The position numbers and the translations under genes are program-made. Below, piece after piece: positions 16,191 through 25,241 of a stretch of DNA of 64,000 bases. Origin of the DNA: Candidatus Hermodarchaeum yapensis (GTDB lineage Archaea; Asgardarchaeota; Hermodarchaeia; Hermodarchaeales; Hermodarchaeaceae); contig JAEOSK010000009.1 in NCBI GenBank assembly GCA_016840405.1, positions 26,808-90,807 of the forward strand, given 5' to 3'. Position 1 is the first letter of the stretch; every line of letters begins with the position of its first letter. The notes beneath the pieces are model-generated. The model saw only the letters and a list, made by a program, of their open reading frames with translations. It had not been told where the DNA came from and ran no database searches.

Positions 16191-16372
16191 GCTTTTTAGT
16201 CGGATTTTTTGTTACCCTTTCAAATAAGTGGAAAATGCGCAAAAACAACTTCTATACTATTAAAGAAAACGTGTTAGAGAAGGTAAACTATTAATATAAC
16301 AATAGTAGAAAACTACTGGGGAAGATTCTTCGAATTATATAAAAACAAGACCAAACTTTCTTTGTTCTTCGA
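16191..16372. other. AT-rich putative duplex-unwinding element
   Basis: About 180 bp between the inverted ORB-2 and ORB-3, with long A and T tracts (GTCGGATTTTTTG, ACTATTAATATAACAATAG, ATTATATAAAAACAAG). It contains no ORF. The T-run just after the wHTH gene may also end that transcript. Confidence 0.65.
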
Positions 16373-16394
16373 CTTCCAGTGGAAACAAAGGGGA
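16373..16394 (+). promoter_or_regulatory. ORB-3, forward orientation
   Basis: CTTCCAGTGGAA followed by ACAAAGGGGA: complete core and G-string, inverted relative to ORB-2. Confidence 0.85.
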
Positions 16395-16528
16395 GTGACA
16401 ATTGATTCTATTTTTCCATTGATCTCTGAGGCCTTGTTACTTTGCCAATAGTAGATTAATTTTTTAAAGTTTATAACTATAGTTCATAATTTTTTTCCTA
16501 TGAAATAAAAAGTTTGAAAGAAACTGTT

Positions 16529-16984
16529 TTAGACTTTTGTGGCCAGGATAGCTGCAATCTCTTCTGTTAAATCTTCGATTTTAACTCGATACTCGCGTTG
16601 GGCAGCTGATCCACGACGTGTAAGAGTGCCATTGTCATGCATTCTTTTAAGGTATTGTGAGGCGGTGGCTAGTCGTAGGGGTGGGTGAAAGGTTCTTTCA
16701 TAGAGTTCTTGGATATCTTTGGAAGTGAACCATCCGTGACGACAGTGGCGAAGAGTGATATAGCGGACTTTTTGAAACACGGTCCAGGAATCCACATCAG
16801 CTAGGGGTTGTATCTCAGTTGTGGGTTCGTGGGCTGGAACCTCGGTGCCGGATTGACTGAGGGCTGTGACCAGAGATTCGGTGATGGAAGAGGGTAATCC
16901 GTCTGTAAAAGTGATAGTTACGTCACAGGTTTTTCCTTCGATGGTAAGTCCTTCGATGGTAATCTTTTGTTTACGTTTTTTCAT
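16529..16984 (-). CDS. Winged-helix-like protein of unknown function, within the origin region
   Basis: About 151 residues from ATG 16984 (GGTGAG at Shine-Dalgarno distance; GTG 16999 is also possible). The N-terminus has a basic strand-rich part (KKRKQKITIEGLTIEGKTCDVTITF). The C-terminus looks like a winged helix (GWFTSKDIQELYERTFHPPLRLATASQYLKRMHDNGTLTRRG) ending in a short helix. It lies between ORB-3 and ORB-4 and reads toward the AT-rich element. Unknown function. Confidence 0.65.
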   Translation of the reverse strand: MKKRKQKITIEGLTIEGKTCDVTITFTDGLPSSITESLVTALSQSGTEVPAHEPTTEIQPLADVDSWTVFQKVRYITLRHCRHGWFTSKDIQELYERTFHPPLRLATASQYLKRMHDNGTLTRRGSAAQREYRVKIEDLTEEIAAILATKV

Positions 16985-17289
16985 GGGAGGCTCACCCACT
17001 GGTGACTAGCTGGCTCTCCATGTCCCCACTAGAGAGGCGTGTTCACAGTGATAAAAGTGTGACGGTGTGAAGAGTGGTTGTATTGTAGCACTGATTATTT
17101 GCATGGTGCTGCTTACTTCTGTTGTATAATAAGCTAAAGCGTTCTTCTGCTTGTTCTGGTGTGTTATGAAAAATAAGGTGTCTCCGGTGTTCTTTTTACC
17201 TTTCAAGGATTTTCTCCATAGCCCGAGTGTGTTCACAGATTCTTCACGTGTTGATAATAATTTCTAAGAATCTAAGGCTTTATTGGATA

Positions 17290-17311
17290 GTTCCAGTGGA
17301 AACAAAGGGGT
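17290..17311 (+). promoter_or_regulatory. ORB-4, forward orientation, upstream of orc1/cdc6
   Basis: GTTCCAGTGGAA followed by ACAAAGGGGT, nearly identical to ORB-3. It lies about 245 bp upstream of the initiator gene, where it could also autoregulate it. The rest of 16985-17555 shows no convincing gene and is AT-rich near 17310-17440. Confidence 0.85.
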
Positions 17312-17555
17312 GAGTCTTTGTTGATTTGAAAATATACTAAATTTGGCTGTTTTTAAAAGAAAAAAGTGTTCTAAATCAGTTTATGATATTGAGAGTTCAC
17401 AATTAACGCGCCAATTGTGAACAAATTAAACCTTGTTTATTGAAGAAGATAGTTAATAAGAGTTATTTCTGCGAAACCCTAATATTGGAGGTGCGTGCAC
17501 TTCCAAAAGAAACGCTAGTATTTCCTATGGGAGCATTCTGGAGGAAATCTATTAA

Positions 17556-18791
17556 ATGGACGACCCACGGCCTTTGGACAGGATTTTTGAACGTTTTAGT
17601 ACTGGCCCAACTCTTATTCGTGATCGTAAAGTTCTTTGGCATTCATATGTTCCAGATGACCTTCCACATCGTGAGGAACAGATTACACAAATCGGAAGCA
17701 TATTAGCGACGGGGTTGAAAGGGAGTCGTCCATCAAACGTTTTTGTTTATGGTAAACCGGGAACTGGAAAAACAGCAGTGACTCGGTATGTTCTTCGGGA
17801 ACTAACTACTAAGTTTGGTGAACTACAGTTACCCTTCAAAGCTGTGTATTTGAATTGCCGGAATGTGGATACAGATTATCGTGTATTGGCGCGCATCTGT
17901 GCGGAGTTGGGTCAGAAAGTTCCGTTTACAGGGCTGCCAACTGATGAAGTTCATTCACGCTTGGTCGAGTTGCTAGAAAGCCAAGATCTCTTAACCATTA
18001 TTGTACTCGATGAAATCGACCGTTTAGTTTTGAAGAGCGGAGATGACACGCTCTATAAGTTGACTCGAATTAATTATGATCTTACGAGTGCTCGTGTCAG
18101 TTTGATTGGAATATCCAACGATCTTCGCTTCCCTGAGTATCTTGACCCTCGGGTGTTGAGTAGCTTAAGTGAGGAGAAGGTCATTTTTCATCCTTACACC
18201 GCATTACAGCTACAAGATATTCTTCGGCGTCGAAGTTCTCATGGACTGAAAAATGGTATTTTAGAAGAACCAGGAGTAATCAACCTATGTGCTGCTTTGG
18301 CTGCACGTGAAGAAGGTGACGCACGACGGGCTCTTGATCTCTTTCGTGTAGCAGTAGAAATTGCTGAACGTGAGGGAAGTAAAGAGGTAAAAGTTGACCA
18401 TGTTGAAAAGGCACGTTTAAGCATTGAACGTGATACTGTTCTTGAAGTACTAAGGACATTACCCGTGCAACAGAAACTTGTTCTTTATGCGGTGTATGTA
18501 TTAGAACGTCATAAACATCCACATCCAGTTACAGGAGAGGTGCAAGATGTGTACGGTGAATTTTGTTCGCAGTTGGGTATGGATCCTTTAACCCAGCGTC
18601 GGGTTAGCGATCTCATCAATGATCTTGATGCCATTGGAGTAGTTAATGCTAAGGTTGTAAGTAAAGGACGATATGGACGAACCAAAATTATCCGGTTGAG
18701 TGTCCCGAAAACAATGATTGCAGATGTATTAGAACGAGATAGTCGAATTAAGGCGCTATCAAGTTATGTTCCAGCAACCCCGGGTAAATAG
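17556..18791 (+). CDS. orc1: Origin-binding initiator Orc1/Cdc6
   Basis: 411-residue AAA+ ATPase that binds ORBs and recruits MCM. LPHREEQITQIGSIL precedes Walker A GKPGTGKT (residues 66-73); Walker B VLDEIDRL, sensor-1 GISNDLRF and the arginine-rich EEGDARRALDL sensor-2 region are intact. The C-terminal winged helix (TQRRVSDLINDLDAIGVV) binds DNA. GGAGG lies 10 bases before the ATG. Its gene abuts the origin, as in most archaea. It is the canonical paralogue; the copy at 3763-4971 is divergent. Confidence 0.97.
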   Translation: MDDPRPLDRIFERFSTGPTLIRDRKVLWHSYVPDDLPHREEQITQIGSILATGLKGSRPSNVFVYGKPGTGKTAVTRYVLRELTTKFGELQLPFKAVYLNCRNVDTDYRVLARICAELGQKVPFTGLPTDEVHSRLVELLESQDLLTIIVLDEIDRLVLKSGDDTLYKLTRINYDLTSARVSLIGISNDLRFPEYLDPRVLSSLSEEKVIFHPYTALQLQDILRRRSSHGLKNGILEEPGVINLCAALAAREEGDARRALDLFRVAVEIAEREGSKEVKVDHVEKARLSIERDTVLEVLRTLPVQQKLVLYAVYVLERHKHPHPVTGEVQDVYGEFCSQLGMDPLTQRRVSDLINDLDAIGVVNAKVVSKGRYGRTKIIRLSVPKTMIADVLERDSRIKALSSYVPATPGK

Positions 18792-18813
18792 AACCGCGTT
18801 AAAGGTTGTCAGT

Positions 18814-19392
18814 ATGTTTAGTGTACCACGTAATCCAGTTGGCCTTGTGGATTATGCACTTCGTGCTCTCGGTAAAGATCATGTACCAATTCAACAGCTA
18901 GTATTCTTTCTTTCCTTTGATATCCGGCAGATGGCTCCTTCGCAGGCACTTAAACTTATTAAACGCCTTCAATCTGAAGGGCAGATAAGTATCGAAAACG
19001 GTTTGGTAAAAGTGTCTCATGAAATGGTGGTTGATACCGAAATCCCCACTCAGACAGCTTCAACAAATTTGGGTGAGCATCTACGATTATTTGTTAGCTC
19101 ATCCCGTTTATCTCGTGCAGTGGGAATGAACAATCAAGCCATTGAATTCATCCGCGTGTCTCAAAATCCATTGAAAGTGGAGGCCACGGTTCATGGATCT
19201 CAAGATTATATTCTCATCCTTGATGAAGCTAGCCGACGGATAGCTCATAATTGCCCTGACTGGCGAAAAGTCAGTTTGCTTCATCGATTCTGCAAACACG
19301 TGGCGAAATTATTCTTGATTTTAGAAAAGGAAGAATCTATTCGACTTCTCCAGTCGTTGCAGGTGGAATCGTGGGAATTCGAACAACTCTAA
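18814..19392 (+). CDS. Unknown protein with wHTH-like N-terminus and SWIM-like Cys/His segment
   Basis: About 192 residues from ATG 18814 (AAAGGT upstream; a longer frame to 18766 overlaps orc1). N-terminal segment DHVPIQQLVFFLSFDIRQMAPSQALKLIKRLQSEGQI looks like a winged helix, similar to archaeal DUF2240-type proteins in my recollection. A C-terminal segment NCPDWRKVSLLHRFCKHVAKLFL resembles a degenerate SWIM zinc finger. It follows orc1 closely and converges with the PolD small subunit gene (4-bp overlap of stops). It is likely a replication/repair accessory protein by context only. Confidence 0.7.
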   Translation: MFSVPRNPVGLVDYALRALGKDHVPIQQLVFFLSFDIRQMAPSQALKLIKRLQSEGQISIENGLVKVSHEMVVDTEIPTQTASTNLGEHLRLFVSSSRLSRAVGMNNQAIEFIRVSQNPLKVEATVHGSQDYILILDEASRRIAHNCPDWRKVSLLHRFCKHVAKLFLILEKEESIRLLQSLQVESWEFEQL

Positions 19393-20939
19393 GTAAAATT
19401 CAGTGTTTTCACATTGAGGGTTTGTAGGTTTACAAGAGGGACGATTCCCGGTGTAGGTTCTACACCTATCAATCGTTGATAATCTGTTTGGCTTTGAAAG
19501 GTTCCCGAATTAAGAATTAGGGTTTTTCGGTAACTGCCCACGCTAGTTACATGGACATGACCACAATGAAGAATATCTGGTACTTCATCAATGACGAGCC
19601 AATCTCGCGGCTCAGCTACAATGGTTGTACTCTTCCCATATATGGGAGCAAGATGTCTCCCACGGAGCATCTCTCTCATTGCAGCAAAACTTGCTTCTAA
19701 CTCGGGTCTCGAAAGTGCAGCCATTATGTCGACAAGGCTGTCCCCATGGTAAATCAATAAATTCACATCATGAAGGCTCACTTGCGAAGGACAACCAAGA
19801 GACGTTATTTGTAATCCCGTATCTTTCAACGAAGCGAGAAAGCGATCTTCTATTGCTGGTCTTGGAATAGCCAACCGAACCCCATCATGATTCCCCGGGG
19901 CAATGAGGAGATGCATGTGAGAAGGAATTTGTTGGAGAAGTTTGTTAAGACCGTCAAATTGACTATCAAGATCGAAAAGTGTAATTTCTGCAATTTGATT
20001 TGGGTACACTCCGATTCCGTCTACAAGGTCACCATTAATGACAATATATTTTACCGTGCTAGCCAACTCGACGTGTTCTTCATCGCCTTCATTTCCTTGA
20101 AGCCAATCTAGTACCCGTTGAAAAATCTTGTCGAGAAAATTCCGGCTCCCAAAATGAATATCAGACAGCAGCAGGGCACTTACAGGTTCATTTGCTCGAT
20201 TATTTTTTCGATTCGAGGGAATATCTGGTAAAAAGAGATCCTTAGCAATCATCATCTCCGAACTCACTAAGGCTCCCTCAACACACAGTGCCTGATCGAG
20301 TAGCACAAGACGTGCCTTTGAAAATAAGTTCGGATCACGTTGTTGGACAATTACAGAGATGCGTCCTGTGGGGTCTTCTAATTCCAACGCAATATTTCCA
20401 CTCTTTGTTGTATTTTTACTGGTGATTAATCCTACAATCTTTACAGTCGCTACTTTCCCCTTTTCTTGGATATTATTTCCCTCTGCTACGTCATTGATAT
20501 CTATGACACCTTTTCCATCCACCCGTTGTGAGATGATGTCTCGTAAACGATAATACCGATCTCGGAAATTTGAAACGAAATCTTCTACTGTCCCCTTACT
20601 CTGCAATTGGGGTGTTGGGTCTTTTCTGATTTTTATTCTTGTTTTTACTCCCTCTGCTTGGAATCTAGGGTGTGTAAGTTGAGGGGTTTGGGAATCTTGC
20701 AGAAGTTCTTCTTGTGTTGGTTCTTGTGGTTTCTCTTTGGGTAGGTCAAAATGAATTGGTTCGAGAACGGGTGTGTCATTAGGGTGTACTATGTCAGAGG
20801 CTAGAAACTTATCGACAATCTGTTGGGGGTTGGATGCGGTTTGGAGCATTTGTAATGTCGCTGGGCTGACTTGAAAGCCCGCTCTAAGCAGTTTTGTAAT
20901 AGCGGTTTGAACATCAGAGTCTTCTACTGACAAACTCAT
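19389..20939 (-). CDS. polB: DNA polymerase D small subunit DP1 (3'-5' exonuclease)
   Basis: 516 residues. Archaeal replicative PolD proofreading subunit, pairing with DP2 at 55647. An N-terminal helical region (~residues 1-60), an OB fold (GKVATVKIVGLITSKNTTKSG, residues ~160-240) and a calcineurin-like phosphoesterase domain with the full metal set are present: LLLSDIHFGS, INGDLVDG, APGNHDG, IYHGDS and ILHCGHVHV. Intact motifs indicate active exonuclease. Located close to oriC and orc1, as in Thermococcales, but unlike those genomes DP2 is 35 kb away. Confidence 0.97.
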   Translation of the reverse strand: MSLSVEDSDVQTAITKLLRAGFQVSPATLQMLQTASNPQQIVDKFLASDIVHPNDTPVLEPIHFDLPKEKPQEPTQEELLQDSQTPQLTHPRFQAEGVKTRIKIRKDPTPQLQSKGTVEDFVSNFRDRYYRLRDIISQRVDGKGVIDINDVAEGNNIQEKGKVATVKIVGLITSKNTTKSGNIALELEDPTGRISVIVQQRDPNLFSKARLVLLDQALCVEGALVSSEMMIAKDLFLPDIPSNRKNNRANEPVSALLLSDIHFGSRNFLDKIFQRVLDWLQGNEGDEEHVELASTVKYIVINGDLVDGIGVYPNQIAEITLFDLDSQFDGLNKLLQQIPSHMHLLIAPGNHDGVRLAIPRPAIEDRFLASLKDTGLQITSLGCPSQVSLHDVNLLIYHGDSLVDIMAALSRPELEASFAAMREMLRGRHLAPIYGKSTTIVAEPRDWLVIDEVPDILHCGHVHVTSVGSYRKTLILNSGTFQSQTDYQRLIGVEPTPGIVPLVNLQTLNVKTLNFT

Positions 20940-21154
20940 TCGCCAAACAAGCCTATGTCACTATTGCTTTTCTAAAATTCGGTTGTAAATCTGGCTATAA
21001 ATGCAAATGTGTACCCATTTCAGTGCTAATTCTTAATAAAAAATAAACAAAGAGTAGCTAAAATTAAACCATTTTTTGCATGTCATTTTTTTGGTTTAAA
21101 GGGGGTTCTGAAATTGACTCATTAAATCACACAAATTTTGGAGGTATTCAATTA
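20940..21154. other. AT-rich intergenic region
   Basis: Region upstream of DP1, with long A/T stretches around 21000-21110. No ORB core, tRNA or convincing ORF is seen. It holds the DP1 promoter and, at its right end, the signals of the minigene at 21155. Confidence 0.5.
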
Positions 21155-21193
21155 ATGAGTTACCCACGAATTCGTCCTTTACCAGGTAATTAA
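21155..21193 (+). CDS. Possible 12-codon minigene with strong Shine-Dalgarno
   Basis: ATG opening MSYPRIRPLPGN, with GGAGGT at 21140-21145 (9 bases before the ATG), stop TAA, and a perfect hairpin plus T-run 3 bases later. A ribosome-binding site, ORF and terminator arranged this tightly looks like a real short transcript (leader peptide or microprotein). No family can be named, and chance is not excluded. Confidence 0.4.
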   Translation: MSYPRIRPLPGN

Positions 21194-21196
21194 ATT

Positions 21197-21226
21197 GAAG
21201 GCATTAATGCCTTCACCCTCTTTTTG
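21197..21226 (+). terminator. Hairpin plus T-run
   Basis: Perfect 18-bp palindrome GAAGGCATTAATGCCTTC followed by ACCCTCTTTTT. It may end the transcript of the minigene and, read from the other side, that of the 21236-22966 gene. Confidence 0.5.
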
Positions 21227-21235
21227 ATGGGGAAA

Positions 21236-22966
21236 TTACGGTAAAGTGTGAGGTCCCCATTTCCATTTACCATTTATAAAATCATAATTCGAAGAATTTA
21301 GTGGCGGCTCAAAATCCGTTAATGTCTGCCATGCTGGATTAATACTAATGTGTGCGTTTAGCCCCATTTCTATTATTGTCTCTCTCATCGTCGAAAGTGT
21401 ATCAACAGCGCTTTGATTTGGAACACAGATGTGAACATGTCCATTTCCGTTTTCGACGATTCTTCCACTAATCAATGGGAATAGTTGTAATGCTCTCATT
21501 ATTGACTCGGTTGTTTCCTTAGGTTCAAAGATTAGAAGATGAATCGTTGTATTGAGATCGATGTGCTGTAACCAGAAATTTCCAGGGATGCCGATCTGTT
21601 GTTTTTCGAGTTTTTGTACACGTCTTCGATAACGCATGTGACTTGTTTCTAAGAGACCTGCTTTACGAACTTCTTGAGATGGTCGAGGTGTTACCCGTTC
21701 GGTTGTTCGGAACATTTCAGACGAGCGCCCAAAATATGTAAAGTCCTCTTGACGTAGCTTAATTGGGAATGTTTGATGTTGTTTAAGTAGATCATAAGAA
21801 TAGCTGTGGCTTTTCAGTGGTGGTAACGAGAAGCCGTGGTTTCCAAGTATTAATGATTGAAATTGATTAAGTTGAATTGAAAAATCGGTGGGCCATCCTT
21901 GTTCCGGAATATATGTTCTGAAATTCCAAGTAAAAGATTGATGTATAACTTTGTATACCCCAATTGGAGCTAGATTTTCTTTAGCTCTTATTGCATAAAT
22001 CCAGCTCTTAAATTCGTCCACCCGATTATATGGTATGACGAATCTGGATATCAAGAATTGTTTGGTATCGATGATGAAGTCAATATAAGGGGTTTTTGAT
22101 AGTAATGTCATGATTCTTCTTTTTTGCTTCATGTCAGAAACTTGAAGTTTAATCTCTAAAGGAATTAGTCCCAGCAAAGGAAGATTAATGAATGAAAAAA
22201 TTCTGAGCAATTGTCTTTGGGATAATCTATTGAGGGCTTGACTAATTGCAGAATCGCTAAGATTCAATATCTTGGCTAATTGACTCTGAGAGAAGTGATC
22301 AATTGTACAAAGTGCGTTGAGAATACGTAATTCGGTTTTATTTAGAGGGTTATGGGTTTCCTGCATCCATCTCTCCAAGGCAGCGGTATAGGTGGATGAA
22401 GAGAGCGGCTGGAAGCTGCTTGGGCGAATCGAGTTCAGCCAAAACAGGACGCGGTGAAGAAATAAATCACTAACAACTTGGTCAAAGATTGGAAACCCGA
22501 AAGGCGCATCATAGTTGTAATATAAATGGTATTGTGTTGGGGACACACGAGCCCACAATTCAAATATTTGTTTCTTTTCTTCGGTGTTATATTCACCAAA
22601 TTTTAAACCTGCATAAAGACCCAAGTCCGCAGCTTCGTGAATTTGGCGTATATTAGGAACAAGGTAGCTGAGAAATGCCTCCCGCCACAAAACCCATGAC
22701 AAAACGTGGGGAGACGCGACTTTGAGATCTTCTGAAAGAGTTACAGTCCAACCACCTCGAGATCCTTCTTCGGAGGGTATTTCAGTAGTACCAAATCGAG
22801 GTCCTACAAATTTCAATGATTTTGGTACAAATTGTAATTGAGTAATTCGATCTCGAACTCGGGGTAAAGGTTTGATATTAACTAAAGTTGCAAGTCGCTT
22901 CTGTAACACCCGAAACTGGGACCAAATTGAATTGGTATTAACCCGAGAAATGGTCAACCCATCCAC
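21236..22966 (-). CDS. Unknown HTH-containing protein, copy 1 of a tandem paralogue pair
   Basis: 576 residues. Central HTH at about residues 213-250 (KTELRILNALCTIDHFSQSQLAKILNLSDSAISQALNRL), preceded by an N-terminal domain with VGPRFG and WREAFLSYLVPNIRQIHEAADLGLY, and followed by an alpha/beta region and a C-terminal domain ending NGKWKWGPHTLP. Shared blocks with the next gene (WREAF, FDxxV, RKAG..ET.HM.YRRRV, GKW.W...TLP) show both are paralogues. The position of the HTH and the flanking small-molecule-like domains recall Lrp/AsnC-type regulators, but the family is not one I recognise. No catalytic motif is evident. Confidence 0.75.
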   Translation of the reverse strand: MDGLTISRVNTNSIWSQFRVLQKRLATLVNIKPLPRVRDRITQLQFVPKSLKFVGPRFGTTEIPSEEGSRGGWTVTLSEDLKVASPHVLSWVLWREAFLSYLVPNIRQIHEAADLGLYAGLKFGEYNTEEKKQIFELWARVSPTQYHLYYNYDAPFGFPIFDQVVSDLFLHRVLFWLNSIRPSSFQPLSSSTYTAALERWMQETHNPLNKTELRILNALCTIDHFSQSQLAKILNLSDSAISQALNRLSQRQLLRIFSFINLPLLGLIPLEIKLQVSDMKQKRRIMTLLSKTPYIDFIIDTKQFLISRFVIPYNRVDEFKSWIYAIRAKENLAPIGVYKVIHQSFTWNFRTYIPEQGWPTDFSIQLNQFQSLILGNHGFSLPPLKSHSYSYDLLKQHQTFPIKLRQEDFTYFGRSSEMFRTTERVTPRPSQEVRKAGLLETSHMRYRRRVQKLEKQQIGIPGNFWLQHIDLNTTIHLLIFEPKETTESIMRALQLFPLISGRIVENGNGHVHICVPNQSAVDTLSTMRETIIEMGLNAHISINPAWQTLTDFEPPLNSSNYDFINGKWKWGPHTLP

Positions 22967-23318
22967 AGACAGTTTAGAATATCATAGGATAGCACCTAAT
23001 TCTACCTTCCGATATCCATGCAACAACAATGAAAAAGAAAAAAGGAAGGAACCCAAAACCCGGGTTCCAGGGCATCTAATTTCGGGGGCAAGGAACCTTG
23101 TGCCAGTTAATTCAGGTGATAATTAAACATTTTACGGATCCGGATAAGGTCGAATAGGGGGCCATTGCATGAGGGATTTACCTCCATAAACCTCTGAGAC
23201 TATTGGCAGAGAAATTCCATAAAAATCCCTAAAGGAAAATACAAAAATTTGAATGAAAGAGAATCAAAAATGGCTTTTTCTTACATCCTGGATTGTCACT
23301 TTTAGTGATTACTTATCA
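22967..23318. other. Intergenic region with several hairpin sequences
   Basis: 350 bp between the paralogues. Hairpin-forming stretches include GGAACC...GGTTCC around 23046-23070 and GGCAAGGAACCTTGTGCC around 23088-23105, with a further CCATTG/CTATTGG-type pair near 23160-23210. A structured RNA or leader is possible. No tRNA or ORF is supported. Confidence 0.3.
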
Positions 23319-25058
23319 TCAATCATCAGATGATAGTGTTGGTAAAGTGTCTTTTGTCCAAATCCACTTTCCCTTATCAAAATGATAATTGCTTGGAATA
23401 ATGGGGTTCCCAGTTACCCAACCAAATGATTTCCATGCTGGTTTAATAGCCGTCCTAGTATGATATTCTAATTCTTCGAAAATATTTCGTAGAGCTGTTT
23501 GCACAGTGACTGCTGTTCCACTAGGTAATAGAATCATCATTGTTCCTGAGCCATTATCGAAAATCTTACCACTTACAGACGGAAGTAATTGAAAGGCAGA
23601 AATTATATCTTTAGTCCTATCATAAGGCGTTTCAATAAAAACGTTCACAGCCTCATTTAATCCGATATGCATTAAACCTAATCCCATTGGTTGACTCATA
23701 ATGTTTTGTAGGTTTAGAAAATCGACACGACGTCTATAGGTCATGTGCTCGGTTTCCCGATAACCTGCTTTCCGTGCTTCATGTGACTCATAAAATCGGG
23801 CTTGACTTGTTACCAAAAAGGCATCTGTTGCCCTTTGCATGTAAACAAAATCCTGAGGTTGAAGCGTTATTGATTTCGTTAATCTTGAGGGTGAAAACTT
23901 GAAGACATTTAGTTGAGGAATGTGAGAAGCCCACTCTTCCTTGATTATTCTGAAACAATTATCCAAGATTTGTTCATATTCTTCAGGCCAACCGCCTTGT
24001 TCGGGGTTGTAAAGATCAAAGTTCATCGAGTTTACTCTTTCTGTAGTAATGAAAATTTTAGGTGGAAATAGGTCATACCTCGCCGATATTTGTCTTATCC
24101 ACTGCCGTAATCGCGATGTCCTTTCTTTTGGAATAACGAATGAGGCGAGAAAACTGTCAGTAAATTCTTGAATGCTTTGCGTGTACCGAATTTTTGCGAC
24201 CAGGCTTTTGAGTGAATTAATAACTGTTTGATTGCTGCTAGAAAATAGTACTGTTATGGGTTGAAGACCTAGCACTGGATAGTTTTCATAAACGAAAAAT
24301 CGAAGAAGGTGTTTAGTAGCAAGTGATTTAATAACTCGACTGATTGTTGGCTGGCGAAGATCAGTGTTTTTTGCAAGTTGTTTTTGTGTGCAATGCAGAC
24401 AAGCATTTAGACCCCTAAGGATTTTCAACTCAATAGTTTGAAGGATGATATGGTGGTTGAAGATCCAACGTTCAAGATTGGCTGTGAACATTTGAGAGGA
24501 CATCTGGGTTGATGATTCTTTGAATGGTTCGAACCATTTCAAGACCATTTGAAGGAATGTACCATTAACGCTCCTATCAAAAATTGAAAATCCTGCAGTT
24601 GGGTAGTAATAATAGGACTTGTATCCTTGTGGAGGGGAAACACTCTCCCATAATTGTTGAAATTTTTGACGTTGTTTTGAAGTCCTTAGACCATATCGAT
24701 AATAACAATAGAACCCAAGATCTGACGATTCAGGAACCTTTCGGATAATACGGGGTAAATGAAGTAGGAATGCTTCACGCCAAAGGACTGGTTCTAAAAA
24801 TTCATTCCGATTTGAAAGTAGTTCTTCGGAGAGTTCCAGTATTGATTGATCATCTTTATTAGTATAAGCAATTGCTCCAAACCGAGGTCCTTTAAGCATA
24901 AATGGTGAGGGTTCCCAATGGATAGCAATATAGTGATCCAACGGCTCAGCTGCTAAACGATTACTAATTGTTTGGACTATGTGAGAAAATCGTTTAGTAG
25001 TCTCATCTTTTTGATGATCAGAATTGGTATCTTGCGGATTTGACTTTTTTAAACTCAT
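23319..25058 (-). CDS. Unknown HTH-containing protein, copy 2 of a tandem paralogue pair
   Basis: 579 residues, same layout as the gene at 21236: N-terminal KGPRFG and WREAFLLHLPRIIRKVPESSDLGFY, central HTH at about residues 214-250 (IELKILRGLNACLHCTQKQLAKNTDLRQPTISRVIKSL), ARKAGYRETEHMTYRRRV, and C-terminal GKWIWTKDTLP. Identity to copy 1 by eye is only moderate, so the duplication is old. Function unknown; probably regulatory. Confidence 0.75.
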   Translation of the reverse strand: MSLKKSNPQDTNSDHQKDETTKRFSHIVQTISNRLAAEPLDHYIAIHWEPSPFMLKGPRFGAIAYTNKDDQSILELSEELLSNRNEFLEPVLWREAFLLHLPRIIRKVPESSDLGFYCYYRYGLRTSKQRQKFQQLWESVSPPQGYKSYYYYPTAGFSIFDRSVNGTFLQMVLKWFEPFKESSTQMSSQMFTANLERWIFNHHIILQTIELKILRGLNACLHCTQKQLAKNTDLRQPTISRVIKSLATKHLLRFFVYENYPVLGLQPITVLFSSSNQTVINSLKSLVAKIRYTQSIQEFTDSFLASFVIPKERTSRLRQWIRQISARYDLFPPKIFITTERVNSMNFDLYNPEQGGWPEEYEQILDNCFRIIKEEWASHIPQLNVFKFSPSRLTKSITLQPQDFVYMQRATDAFLVTSQARFYESHEARKAGYRETEHMTYRRRVDFLNLQNIMSQPMGLGLMHIGLNEAVNVFIETPYDRTKDIISAFQLLPSVSGKIFDNGSGTMMILLPSGTAVTVQTALRNIFEELEYHTRTAIKPAWKSFGWVTGNPIIPSNYHFDKGKWIWTKDTLPTLSSDD

Positions 25059-25241
25059 TTAGGGTTTTCCTGCTGTTGTGTAGCTCTAGGACCGTGCTAA
25101 AGTAGGACAAGCCGTCTTAAGAGTATTCGGCATTTGGACCTTGTATGAGTGAGGGTTTTACTGCCCTTTAGCATGAATAACACTAAAGCAACTTTTCACA
25201 GTTTCATAGAGTTGATGTCTGTTAATGAGAAAAAGGAATGG

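Larger units (their letters stand above)
15790..17315. other. oriC: Chromosomal replication origin (oriC)
   Basis: Region upstream of the canonical orc1/cdc6 gene holding four copies of TTCCAGTGGAA, a palindromic core matching the archaeal origin recognition box. Three copies are followed by the G-string (AAACAAAGGGG or AAATTAAGGGG). Two full ORBs (16168 reverse, 16373 forward) flank an AT-rich segment with the G-strings pointing outward. The orc1/cdc6-proximal position, inverted ORBs and AT-rich core are the textbook layout of Pyrococcus/Sulfolobus-type origins. Leftward of the origin most genes are on the minus strand, as expected for a diverging fork. Confidence 0.88.

Noticed and set aside
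17006..17236. 76-codon minus-strand frame between the wHTH gene and orc1
   Set aside because: No recognisable motif, no clear ribosome-binding site, composition like the surrounding origin DNA. Treated as non-coding.
17440..17706. 88-codon plus-strand frame overlapping the start of orc1
   Set aside because: Out of frame with the strongly supported orc1 gene over most of its length.
19139..19153. Single ATTGAATTCAT resembling the 9-bp repeat unit
   Set aside because: Only one unit, in coding sequence; no direct repetition.
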